A stretch of 17,073 nucleotides of DNA. It comes from Clostridia bacterium (GTDB taxonomy: Bacteria > Bacillota > Clostridia > Oscillospirales > CAG-272). The stretch covers positions 1-17,073 of the forward strand of contig JAGBTR010000250.1 in NCBI GenBank assembly GCA_017631215.1, written 5' to 3'. Under the pieces are notes generated by a model. It did no database searches. It saw nothing but the letters and a program-made list of their open reading frames with translations, and was not told the origin of the DNA. Made by a program: the position numbers and the translations under genes. Shown piece after piece: positions 7,160 through 13,743 of the stretch (its first letter is position 1; each line of letters starts with the position of its first letter).

Positions 7160-7909
7160 ATGGCATATAAAAACACACAGGAATCGATGGCGCGAAGAAC
7201 CGTGCACAAGCTCGGCCCCGAGCTGGATTTTGCGGCGTCTGAGGCATATAAGCTGCTGCGTACCAATTTGTCCTTTTCCATCCCCAATCAGGAGCGTGGT
7301 CGTGTGGTCGGTGTGACCAGCCCCCGCCCCCGAGACGGTAAGAGCTATACGTCCATCAATCTGGCGTATTCGCTCGCAGAGGCAGGCAACCGTGTCGTGC
7401 TGATCGACGCCGATATGCGTCGCTCGAGCATTGCGTCGACACTGGACAAGCCGCTCTCGCCCGGACTTTCCAACTATCTGGTCGGTGACGCCAAGGACGT
7501 GATCCACAAAAGCGTCCTGCACGAAAAGCTGTCGCTGATCACGGCGGGCGATGCCCCCCCAAACCCTGCTGAGCTTGTCGGCTCGGAGCGTATGCATCTG
7601 GTGCTGGATGCACTCAGCCAGCGCTACGATTACGTGATCGTCGATCTGCCCCCCATCAATCTGGTGGCAGACCCGTTGGTCGTCTCCAAGTATCTTGACG
7701 GCATTATCCTGGTTTTGAGACACGGCGTTTCCAAGCGCAGTGAGATCAAGGATACGGTTCGTCAGCTGAAGTTTGTGGGCGCGCATATCCTCGGCTTCGT
7801 GTATAACGGAAACGGTAAGGATCAGGGCGGTATGTCTCGCGGTTATTATCCGGCATCCTACGCACCCCAAAGAAATTCGGGCGTCGTGTCAGAGGATGAC
7901 AAAACCTGA
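7160..7909 (+). CDS. CpsD/CapB-type bacterial tyrosine kinase (BY-kinase)
   Basis: A 249-residue cytoplasmic autophosphorylating tyrosine kinase of the YwqD/CpsD/CapB family, acting with the preceding membrane adaptor to control capsule or exopolysaccharide assembly. Visible motifs: the oligomerisation motif EAYKLLRTNL at 28-37, Walker A SPRPRDGKS at 54-62, Walker A' VLIDADMRR at 80-88 and Walker B VIVDLPP at 159-165. The tail has Tyr229, Tyr230 and Tyr234 (GYYPASYAP) as likely phosphoacceptors. The Walker A is unusual: homologues normally read PGEGKS where this one has PRDGKS. AAGGAG lies 8 bases before the ATG. A terminator-like hairpin follows the gene, then the cognate phosphatase gene. 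ParA/MinD relatives are excluded by the adaptor and phosphatase neighbours. Confidence 0.93.
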   Translation: MAYKNTQESMARRTVHKLGPELDFAASEAYKLLRTNLSFSIPNQERGRVVGVTSPRPRDGKSYTSINLAYSLAEAGNRVVLIDADMRRSSIASTLDKPLSPGLSNYLVGDAKDVIHKSVLHEKLSLITAGDAPPNPAELVGSERMHLVLDALSQRYDYVIVDLPPINLVADPLVVSKYLDGIILVLRHGVSKRSEIKDTVRQLKFVGAHILGFVYNGNGKDQGGMSRGYYPASYAPQRNSGVVSEDDKT

Positions 7910-7971
7910 AGCACTCGCAAACGCGCAACGGTAAAGCACGTGTGGCGCAGGTCGAGAGTAACAATGAAATG

Positions 7972-8027
7972 GAAATAGTAATTGTTGCCCAAGGTTTGCC
8001 CGGCGGTTGCGGTTACTATTTCTTTTT
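7972..8027 (+). terminator. Intra-operon terminator-like hairpin (possible attenuator)
   Basis: GAAATAGTAA (7972-7981) pairs perfectly with TTACTATTTC (8013-8022), enclosing a 31-base G/C-rich loop, and TTTTT follows at 8023-8027. It sits between the kinase and phosphatase genes, 30 bases before the phosphatase start. It could end a share of transcripts, act as an attenuator, or be a target for processive antitermination, which is known in polysaccharide operons (EAR RNA, LoaP). No ligand-binding RNA fold was recognised. Confidence 0.6.
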
Positions 8028-8056
8028 GTAATTCAGAAAAGGGAAGGAGAGAAGCA

Positions 8057-8824
8057 ATGAGCGCAACACGATCCGAAACGGTTGTATGGCGACAGCCGCC
8101 TGACTTTCATTCCCATATTCTCCCGATGATGGATGACGGGAGCGACAGCGTGGCGACGTCGCTGGAGATGCTGACACGCAGTGCCGCCTACGGATGCTCC
8201 GTGATGGTGGCAACGCCCCATTTTTACCCTGAAAACGAAGGCCCCGACGCCTTTCTTGCCCGTCGTGCCGCGTCGGCGGCGCGTCTTTTGAACGGCGGTT
8301 ACGATCCGTCGCGCCACCCCTGCGTCTTTCTTGGCGCAGAGGTTGCCTATTTTACCGGTATCGGTCATTGTGCCGACCTTAAACGGCTGACCGTTCTCGG
8401 CACGCGGACGGTGCTTGTCGAGATGCCCTTCTGCCGTTGGACGGACTCGATGGTGGACGATATCCTTTTCATTCGCGATCATCTCGGGCTTTGCCCCGTG
8501 CTCGCGCATATCGAGCGGTATCGTGCCTTTTACAGCCGTCGACAGCTGGAGCTGCTCATCGAAGAGGGCGTGGCAATGCAGGTCAACGCGAGCAACATTG
8601 CCGGTTGTCTGACGCGATATCGTGCCAGACGAATGGTGGCGAGTGGGGTGGTGCAGCTGATCGGGTCGGATTGCCATAATCTCGGTACGCGCCCCCCCAA
8701 TCTGGATGTTTTGCTGCACGATCTTGCGTCGCACGGTGGGGAGTCGCTTTTGTCTCGGATGACCGAGCAGTGCCGCTTGCTTTTGCGCGGTGCTGTTCCG
8801 CTCGAGCAGACACCTGGTACTTGA
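8057..8824 (+). CDS. PHP-type tyrosine-protein phosphatase (CpsB/YwqE family)
   Basis: A 255-residue metal-dependent phosphatase that removes phosphate from the CpsD-type kinase and so resets the polysaccharide switch. The PHP-family metal ligands are all visible: DFHSHILPMMDDG at 16-28, ATPH at 52-55, GAE at 93-95, HIER at 151-154 and GSDCHN at 203-208. The length matches the usual 240-260. GGAAGGAG is positioned a few bases before the ATG at 8057. The frame is open upstream for 25 codons, but these run through the hairpin and have no ribosome site. The next gene begins 53 bases downstream with no terminator between, so the two are probably co-transcribed. The reaction is assigned from the family, and the kinase two genes away supports it. 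Confidence 0.93.
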   Translation: MSATRSETVVWRQPPDFHSHILPMMDDGSDSVATSLEMLTRSAAYGCSVMVATPHFYPENEGPDAFLARRAASAARLLNGGYDPSRHPCVFLGAEVAYFTGIGHCADLKRLTVLGTRTVLVEMPFCRWTDSMVDDILFIRDHLGLCPVLAHIERYRAFYSRRQLELLIEEGVAMQVNASNIAGCLTRYRARRMVASGVVQLIGSDCHNLGTRPPNLDVLLHDLASHGGESLLSRMTEQCRLLLRGAVPLEQTPGT

Positions 8825-8877
8825 CTTTTCAATTGCATTCGATATCTCTCATATATGACGAAGAGGAGTTTGCTTTT

Positions 8878-10752
8878 ATGAAGAAAAAATTGCTGATGTT
8901 GGGCGGTGTCGATCTTGGCGTTACGCTCTGTGCGTACGCCGCGGTGATGCTGTTGGCCTATGCCTTGGAGCACGCGGAAGTAGCGCTTGTCTGGCTTTGG
9001 GTGCCTGTCCTTGCGCTCCTGATCGGATACCTTCTCATTTTCGGTGCGTGTCATATCAACGATACGATCTGGCGTTACGCAAGCGAAAAGGATTACATCC
9101 GTATTGCCGCCACGACGCTGGGTCTTGGCACGGTTCTTTCGCTTTCGATGTGGCTGAGCGGCGCGGTCGCTGTGCGTCTGCCCTATCATCTGCTGGCGGT
9201 CGCGTTGGCAACGGGCGGCGTGGTGCTTTCCCGCTTGATCTACCGTATGCGTTGCTCTCGCCAAAAGGGAGGCGCCGAGACCTCGGTGTCCGGTAAAAGG
9301 CTGCTGATCGTCGGCGCGGGCTTTGTCGGCTCGGCGATGGTCAACGACATTCGACGCAATCCCCGCGCAGGGCTGTCCATCGTCGGTCTGGTGGATGATA
9401 ACCCCCAAAAGATCGGCTGCTCGATCTCGGGCTATTCGGTGCTTGGCAGTACCGAGGACATCGAGCGCATCTGCCGTGAGAAGGATGTGGAGCTTATCTA
9501 TATCGCCATCCCCTCGGCGACCAATACCGAGCGTGCGCGCATTCTTTCCGAGTGTGCAAAGACCAACTGCACGGTCAAGATCCTGCCCTACTTCTCCGAA
9601 ATTGAGGGCGAGAGCGACTTTACCCGATTGGTGCGTGACATCACCCCCGAGGAGCTGCTCGGGCGCGATCCTATTCAGGTCGCGGACGACAAGATCTACG
9701 AGTTTGTCAGCGGCACGCGCGTGATGATCACCGGTGGCGGCGGCTCGATCGGCTCGGAGCTGTGCCGTCAGGTCGCGGCTCATTCGCCTGCGAGATTGGT
9801 CATCGTCGATATTTATGAAAACAATGCCTACGCCATCCAGCAGGAGCTTCGCAACCGCTATGGCGATACGCTCAACCTCGAGGTGTACATCGCCTCGGTC
9901 AGAGACGCGAAAAAGATCGACTATCTCTTCTCGCTGGAAAAGCCGCAGATCGTCTTCCACGCGGCGGCGCATAAGCACGTGCCGCTGATGGAGGTCTCGC
10001 CTGAGGAGGCCATCAAGAACAACGTCTTCGGCACCTACAACACCGCCCTTGCCGCCAACAACCACGGCACGGATCGCTTTGTGCTCATCTCGACCGATAA
10101 GGCGGTCAATCCGACCAACATCATGGGCGCGTCCAAGCGCGTGTGTGAGATGGTTATTCAGTATTTCAGTCAGACCTCCGAGCACACCACTTACGCGGCG
10201 GTGCGCTTCGGTAACGTGCTCGGCTCCAACGGCTCGGTCATTCCGCTCTTTAAGGAGCAGATCAAGCAGCGTCACGATATCACCGTGACCGATCCGCGCA
10301 TCATCCGCTATTTTATGACCATCCCCGAGGCCAGCCAGCTGGTGCTGACGGCGGGAGCGATGGCAAGCGGCGGCGAGATCTTTGTGCTCGATATGGGCGA
10401 GCCCGTCAAGATCGACGACCTGGCGCGCAAGATGATCAGTCTGTCGGGACTTGTGCTGGGACGCGATATTAACATCCGCTACATCGGTCTGCGACCGGGC
10501 GAAAAGCTGTATGAGGAGCTGCTGATGAGCGAGGAGGGGCTTAAGGAGACGCTCAACCACAAGATCTTTATCAGCAGTGTCCTGCCCGTTCCTCCCGAGG
10601 TGATGGAGGGGCATCTTGAGATGCTGAGAACGAACATCGTCGAGCGCGTCGGCGTTTCGGGCGACGAGGTGGAGCGTTTGCTCAAGGTCATCGTTCCTTC
10701 CTTCCAGCGCTACGTGCCCGAAAAGGACAAAAAACAAGAGACGCCTGTCTGA
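8878..10752 (+). CDS. Membrane-bound UDP-N-acetylglucosamine 4,6-dehydratase (CapD/EpsC/PglF/WbpM family)
   Basis: A 624-residue nucleotide-sugar dehydratase that makes UDP-4-keto-6-deoxy sugars, the first step to sugars such as bacillosamine, QuiNAc or FucNAc. About four N-terminal membrane helices (roughly 5-30, 37-57, 77-98, 102-121) precede a first Rossmann segment (GAGFVGS, 146-152). The catalytic short-chain dehydrogenase domain follows, with NAD-binding TGGGGSIGSE at 285-294, HAAAHKHVPLME at 361-372 and STDKAVNPTNIMGASKR at 405-421. The S-M-K arrangement (Met416, Lys420) replaces the usual Ser-Tyr-Lys triad, as known in the large membrane members. AGAGGAG lies 9 bases before the ATG at 8878; an earlier in-frame ATG at 8770 overlaps the phosphatase gene. 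It is the last gene before a strong terminator and is full length. Confidence 0.93.
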   Translation: MKKKLLMLGGVDLGVTLCAYAAVMLLAYALEHAEVALVWLWVPVLALLIGYLLIFGACHINDTIWRYASEKDYIRIAATTLGLGTVLSLSMWLSGAVAVRLPYHLLAVALATGGVVLSRLIYRMRCSRQKGGAETSVSGKRLLIVGAGFVGSAMVNDIRRNPRAGLSIVGLVDDNPQKIGCSISGYSVLGSTEDIERICREKDVELIYIAIPSATNTERARILSECAKTNCTVKILPYFSEIEGESDFTRLVRDITPEELLGRDPIQVADDKIYEFVSGTRVMITGGGGSIGSELCRQVAAHSPARLVIVDIYENNAYAIQQELRNRYGDTLNLEVYIASVRDAKKIDYLFSLEKPQIVFHAAAHKHVPLMEVSPEEAIKNNVFGTYNTALAANNHGTDRFVLISTDKAVNPTNIMGASKRVCEMVIQYFSQTSEHTTYAAVRFGNVLGSNGSVIPLFKEQIKQRHDITVTDPRIIRYFMTIPEASQLVLTAGAMASGGEIFVLDMGEPVKIDDLARKMISLSGLVLGRDINIRYIGLRPGEKLYEELLMSEEGLKETLNHKIFISSVLPVPPEVMEGHLEMLRTNIVERVGVSGDEVERLLKVIVPSFQRYVPEKDKKQETPV

Positions 10753-10755
10753 ATA

Positions 10756-10787
10756 AAAAAGCAACGGTCGAGAGACCGTTGCTTTTT
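10756..10787 (+). terminator. Intrinsic terminator of the polysaccharide control operon
   Basis: AAAAAGCAACGGTC (10756-10769) and GACCGTTGCTTTTT (10774-10787) form a perfect 14-bp stem with a GAGA loop ending in five T, just 3 bases after the dehydratase stop. The A-run on the left could make it bidirectional. Confidence 0.95.
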
Positions 10788-10814
10788 GCGTGCAAAGAAT
10801 CTTTGCTTGCCATC

Positions 10815-10843
10815 TTGACATTTTGAAATGAATATGCTACAAT
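10815..10843 (+). promoter_or_regulatory. Promoter of the first TIR gene
   Basis: TTGACA (10815-10820), a 17-base AT-rich spacer and TACAAT (10838-10843). The spacer and the bases after the -10 (AATATG, then TACAATGAAAAA) closely match the promoter of the second TIR gene at 11937-11965. Confidence 0.85.
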
Positions 10844-10894
10844 GAAAAAGTGATTGGCTTCACAATCTTTGCTTTTTGATTAATGGAGACGAAT

Positions 10895-11872
10895 ATGGAC
10901 GTATACGAGGGAAAAGACAATTACATATTTATCAGCTATGCTCATAAGGATGCAGCGACGGTCGTTCCGATTTTAGAGCAGATGCAGAAGAACGGCTTCC
11001 GCTTGTGGTATGACCTTGGCATCGAGGCGGGCACCGAATGGCCCGAGTACATTGCCGAGCGGTTGGAGGGCTGTCATACGGTGATCGCGTTTATGTCCGA
11101 TCACGCCGCGTCCTCGCGTAATTGCCGCAACGAGATCAACGAGGCGTTGAATTTGGAAAAGGATATGCTGGTCATCCACCTGAGCGAGACTCAGCTCACG
11201 CCCGGTATGCGCCTGCAGCTCAACAGCACGCAGTCGATGTTTTATTACCATCACACAACGATGGACTCCTTCCTCACCGAGCTGTATAAGGCCCGCATTC
11301 TTCGCGAGTGCCGCGACGGTAGCGTAGAGGAGCAGACGCCGAACACCAACATCAAGATCGAGGTGAAGCACGCTCCCGAGAAGGAGGAGCGCACGGCGGC
11401 GGTCGTAGAGGAGACTGCTCCTAAGCAGGAGCAAAAGCGCGAGGATCTCAGCGCCGAGCAGCTTTGCCAGCTTGGACATACCTATTTGCGCGGCATCAGC
11501 GTGGCAAAAGACGTCGAGGAAGCGGAGCGGTGGTATCGTATGGCCGCCAAAAAGGGCTCGGCAGAGGCGCAGAATGCGCTTGGTAATTTCTATTACAAGG
11601 GCATTTCCGTGGCGATCGACTACGCGAAGGCGTTGGAGTGGTATCGCCAGGCGATCGAGACGAACGGTCTTCCCGCCGCTTATTTCAACGTGGGAAAATG
11701 CTACCTGATGGGCTGCGGTGTCGATCAGGATCTTGTCGCGGCACTGCGTTGCTTCGGCAAGGTGCTTCTCAAGATCGGCACGGTCATCTGGTCCTTCCTC
11801 AAGCGCGTGGCGGATAAGGTGATGAACAAGAGCAAAAAGCTGGTTGACAAGATCAAGCAGGAATGGGGTTGA
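10895..11872 (+). CDS. TIR-domain protein with Sel1 repeats, copy 1
   Basis: A 325-residue protein with an N-terminal TIR domain (about 1-138), a charged linker (about 140-185), roughly three Sel1/TPR-like repeats (about 186-289; AERWYRMAAKKGSAEAQNALG is typical) and a basic helical tail. TIR landmarks: box 1 YIFISYAHKD at 10-19, WYDLGIEAG at 38-46, and Glu80 in SRNCRNEINEAL at the position of the catalytic glutamate of NAD-cleaving TIRs. NADase activity is therefore plausible but unproven. The tail (about 290-325) is rich in Lys, Trp and Leu and may bind membranes. I prefer the ATG at 10895 because GGAG lies 6 bases upstream; an in-frame ATG at 10883 overlaps that site. The gene has its own promoter and terminator. 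No Thoeris ThsA, nuclease or SAVED partner is nearby. Confidence 0.9.
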   Translation: MDVYEGKDNYIFISYAHKDAATVVPILEQMQKNGFRLWYDLGIEAGTEWPEYIAERLEGCHTVIAFMSDHAASSRNCRNEINEALNLEKDMLVIHLSETQLTPGMRLQLNSTQSMFYYHHTTMDSFLTELYKARILRECRDGSVEEQTPNTNIKIEVKHAPEKEERTAAVVEETAPKQEQKREDLSAEQLCQLGHTYLRGISVAKDVEEAERWYRMAAKKGSAEAQNALGNFYYKGISVAIDYAKALEWYRQAIETNGLPAAYFNVGKCYLMGCGVDQDLVAALRCFGKVLLKIGTVIWSFLKRVADKVMNKSKKLVDKIKQEWG

Positions 11873-11878
11873 ATATTC

Positions 11879-11909
11879 CGACGGGCGTGTCAGAGCGCCC
11901 GTCGCTTTT
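11879..11909 (+). terminator. Intrinsic terminator after TIR copy 1
   Basis: CGACGGGCG (11879-11887) pairs with CGCCCGTCG (11896-11904) around an 8-base loop, followed by C and a short TTTT run. The short U-tract suggests incomplete termination. Confidence 0.75.
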
Positions 11910-11936
11910 GCTTATAAAAGAAAGGGTACCCCCTCC

Positions 11937-11965
11937 TTGACAATTCAAAAGGAATATGATACAAT
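11937..11965 (+). promoter_or_regulatory. Promoter of the second TIR gene
   Basis: TTGACA (11937-11942), a 17-base spacer and TACAAT (11960-11965), in the same arrangement and with much the same spacer sequence as the copy 1 promoter. The duplication therefore included the promoter. Confidence 0.85.
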
Positions 11966-12016
11966 GAAAAAAACAGCAGAGGCCGTTACGACACATATGG
12001 ATCAATGGAGGTTGCT

Positions 12017-13102
12017 ATGGACGTTTACGAAGGAAAAGAGAACTACATATTCATCAGCTACGCGCACAAGGATTCTGCCGTGGTCGTTCCCATTCTGGAG
12101 ACGATGATGAAGCACGGATTTCGTCTTTGGTACGATCTTGGCATCGAGGCGGGCACCGAATGGCCCGAGTACATTGCCGAGCATCTGCAGGGAAGCCGCA
12201 CCGTCATTTCGTTTATGTCGAACCACGCATCGAACTCGCGCAACTGCCGCAACGAGATCAACGAGGCGCTCAGCCTTGATAAGGACACGCTTGTGATCTA
12301 TCTGAGCGAGACGCAGCTCACGCCCGGTATGCGCCTGCAGCTCAACAGCACACAGTCGATGTTCTACTATCACCACGAATCGATGGATTCCTTCATTGAG
12401 GCACTGCTCAAGGCAAGGATCCTCAAGGATTGCCGCGGCAGTGCACCGTCTGCCGCACCGAGCGTGGGCATCCCCTATCAGGCGCCTGCTGCACCTGCGG
12501 CACCGACGCCCGCACCCGCCCCGACTCCCACGCCGACGCCCGCTGTGACGGCGACTCCCGTCAAGCCCGCGGTAATCGCCACCGAGCCGAGAAAGCCCGC
12601 TGTGACGGCCACCGAGACTATGCCCCGCGCAACGCAGTTTTCGCACAAGCAGGAGGAGAACGATAAGCTGGATCTGTCGGCCGACCAGCTGTATCAGGTG
12701 GGACGCAGCTACGCCGAAGGACTCGACACCCCCCGCGACTATGCGGAGGCGGAGTGCTGGTACCGTATGGCTTACAAAAAAGGCTCGGCCGAGGCGGCCA
12801 ACGCGCTGGGTGAGCTTTATTGTAAGGGCGTGTTCATCGGCGTTCCCGAGTACGTCAAGGGCATCGCTTGGTTCCGCAAGGCCATCGACCTGAACGGTCT
12901 TCCCGCCGCCTACCGCAACCTTGGCAAGTGCTACAGCAACGGTTACGGCGTTCAGCCGGACGCCGCGGCGGCGTTTGATTGCAAGGCTAAGGGCGCTGTC
13001 AGCTTCGGAAAGCGCATCGGCGGTGCGCTCAAGAGCTTTGGTGATGCGTTGACCGGTAAACGCAGAAGAGCCTTTAAGAAGGTCAATAAGGCGCTCAAAT
13101 AA
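12017..13102 (+). CDS. TIR-domain protein with Sel1 repeats, copy 2
   Basis: A 361-residue paralogue of the preceding gene. The TIR domain (1-138) is about four-fifths identical and keeps YIFISYAHKD, WYDLGIEAG, Glu80 and a shared LTPGMRLQLNSTQSMFYYHH block at 101-120. The linker (about 141-215) is entirely different: long and made of Pro, Ala and Thr (APTPAPAPTPTPTP at 162-175). Three Sel1-like repeats follow (about 220-325; AECWYRMAYKKGSAEAANALG), then a glycine- and lysine-rich amphipathic tail (GKRIGGALKSFGDALTGKRR from 331). The ATG at 12017 has GGAGG 5 bases upstream; the in-frame ATG at 12005 overlaps that site. It has its own promoter and a strong terminator. NAD hydrolysis or signalling is inferred from the retained glutamate; the target is unknown. 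Confidence 0.9.
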   Translation: MDVYEGKENYIFISYAHKDSAVVVPILETMMKHGFRLWYDLGIEAGTEWPEYIAEHLQGSRTVISFMSNHASNSRNCRNEINEALSLDKDTLVIYLSETQLTPGMRLQLNSTQSMFYYHHESMDSFIEALLKARILKDCRGSAPSAAPSVGIPYQAPAAPAAPTPAPAPTPTPTPAVTATPVKPAVIATEPRKPAVTATETMPRATQFSHKQEENDKLDLSADQLYQVGRSYAEGLDTPRDYAEAECWYRMAYKKGSAEAANALGELYCKGVFIGVPEYVKGIAWFRKAIDLNGLPAAYRNLGKCYSNGYGVQPDAAAAFDCKAKGAVSFGKRIGGALKSFGDALTGKRRRAFKKVNKALK

Positions 13103-13104
13103 GT

Positions 13105-13138
13105 AAAAAAACCGACGGACGTGCGTCCGTCGGTTTTT
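13105..13138. terminator. Bidirectional terminator between TIR copy 2 and the phosphodiesterase
   Basis: ACCGACGGAC (13111-13120) and GTCCGTCGGT (13125-13134) form a stem around GTGC, with seven A on the left and five T on the right. It lies between convergent genes and can serve both strands. Confidence 0.95.
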
Positions 13139-13140
13139 CT

Positions 13141-13686
13141 TTATAGCGTTTCCTGACGCCAAACCTGACCGTCTAACGTGCAGAAGCAGAGACGGCTGTC
13201 CTCGACGAGCAGGTAGCTCTTGGGCGAGCTCTCCTTGGGCAACGAGACCGAGCCGGGATTGACATAGCGGTAGCGCGTGCCGTCCTCGGTGGTTCGCATC
13301 TCGAAGGCGGGGACGTGCGTGTGACCGCCCAGCAAAATGTCGCTCTCACGGAGCGGCGGCACTGCGTGATGACCGTGATTGGCGATCCAGGTGTGCCCGT
13401 CGATCATCAGGCACGCGGTGTCGGACAGCATCGGGAAGGTCAGCACCATCTGGTCGACCTCGGTGTCACAGTTGCCCCGCACGCAGATGAGCTCGTCGCG
13501 CACGGCGTTCAGCAGCTCGATGACCTTTTTGGGGGCGTAGCCTGCGGGCAGATCGTTGCGCGGTCCGTGGTAGAGCAGATCACCGAGCAGGATCAATCTC
13601 TTGGCTCCCGAGGCGCGGTATTGCGAAAGCAGGGCGGCGGTGCAATCGGCATCGCCGTGAAGGTCGGATGCAATCATCCATTTCAT
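13141..13686 (-). CDS. yfcE: YfcE/MJ0936-family metallophosphoesterase
   Basis: A 181-residue calcineurin-like phosphoesterase. The dinuclear-metal motifs are complete and in order: SDLHG at 7-11, GDLLYHGPRND near 35, RGNCD near 70, NHGHH near 103, GHTHVP near 120 and NPGS near 143. YfcE-type enzymes hydrolyse phosphodiesters such as bis-pNPP in vitro, but the physiological substrate is unclear. The start (first base 13686) has AAGGA 9-10 bases upstream. A terminator serving the isomerase gene lies upstream at 13706-13735, so this gene depends on read-through or an unseen promoter. Its stop abuts the bidirectional terminator shared with TIR copy 2. Confidence 0.92.
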   Translation of the reverse strand: MKWMIASDLHGDADCTAALLSQYRASGAKRLILLGDLLYHGPRNDLPAGYAPKKVIELLNAVRDELICVRGNCDTEVDQMVLTFPMLSDTACLMIDGHTWIANHGHHAVPPLRESDILLGGHTHVPAFEMRTTEDGTRYRYVNPGSVSLPKESSPKSYLLVEDSRLCFCTLDGQVWRQETL

Positions 13687-13705
13687 AAGCGTTCATCCTT
13701 TCTTG

Positions 13706-13735
13706 AAAAAGAGACCGAGCGGCGCTCGGTCTCTC
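13706..13735 (-). terminator. Intrinsic terminator downstream of the second isomerase gene
   Basis: On the minus strand GAGACCGAGC (read from 13733 to 13724) and its complement at 13711-13720 form a 10-bp stem with a tight GCC loop, followed by TTTTT (13710-13706). It lies 8 bases past the isomerase stop and upstream of the phosphodiesterase gene. Confidence 0.85.
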
Positions 13736-13743
13736 TTGGTTTG

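Noticed and set aside
8530..10821. A 763-codon minus-strand frame opposite the dehydratase, and similar long frames opposite the other plus-strand genes (6341-7870, 4930-6246, 12002-13162)
   Set aside because: All mirror well-supported genes, carry the same low-complexity antisense composition and have no ribosome sites or recognisable domains.
11964..12107. Short frame starting at the ATG within the -10 of the TIR copy 2 promoter
   Set aside because: The ATG overlaps the promoter element, so it would precede the transcript start, and the frame runs out of phase into the TIR gene.
10883..13102. Thoeris system call for the TIR pair
   Set aside because: No ThsA-like SIR2/SLOG or macro-domain effector is in the window, and the Sel1 fusion differs from ThsB.
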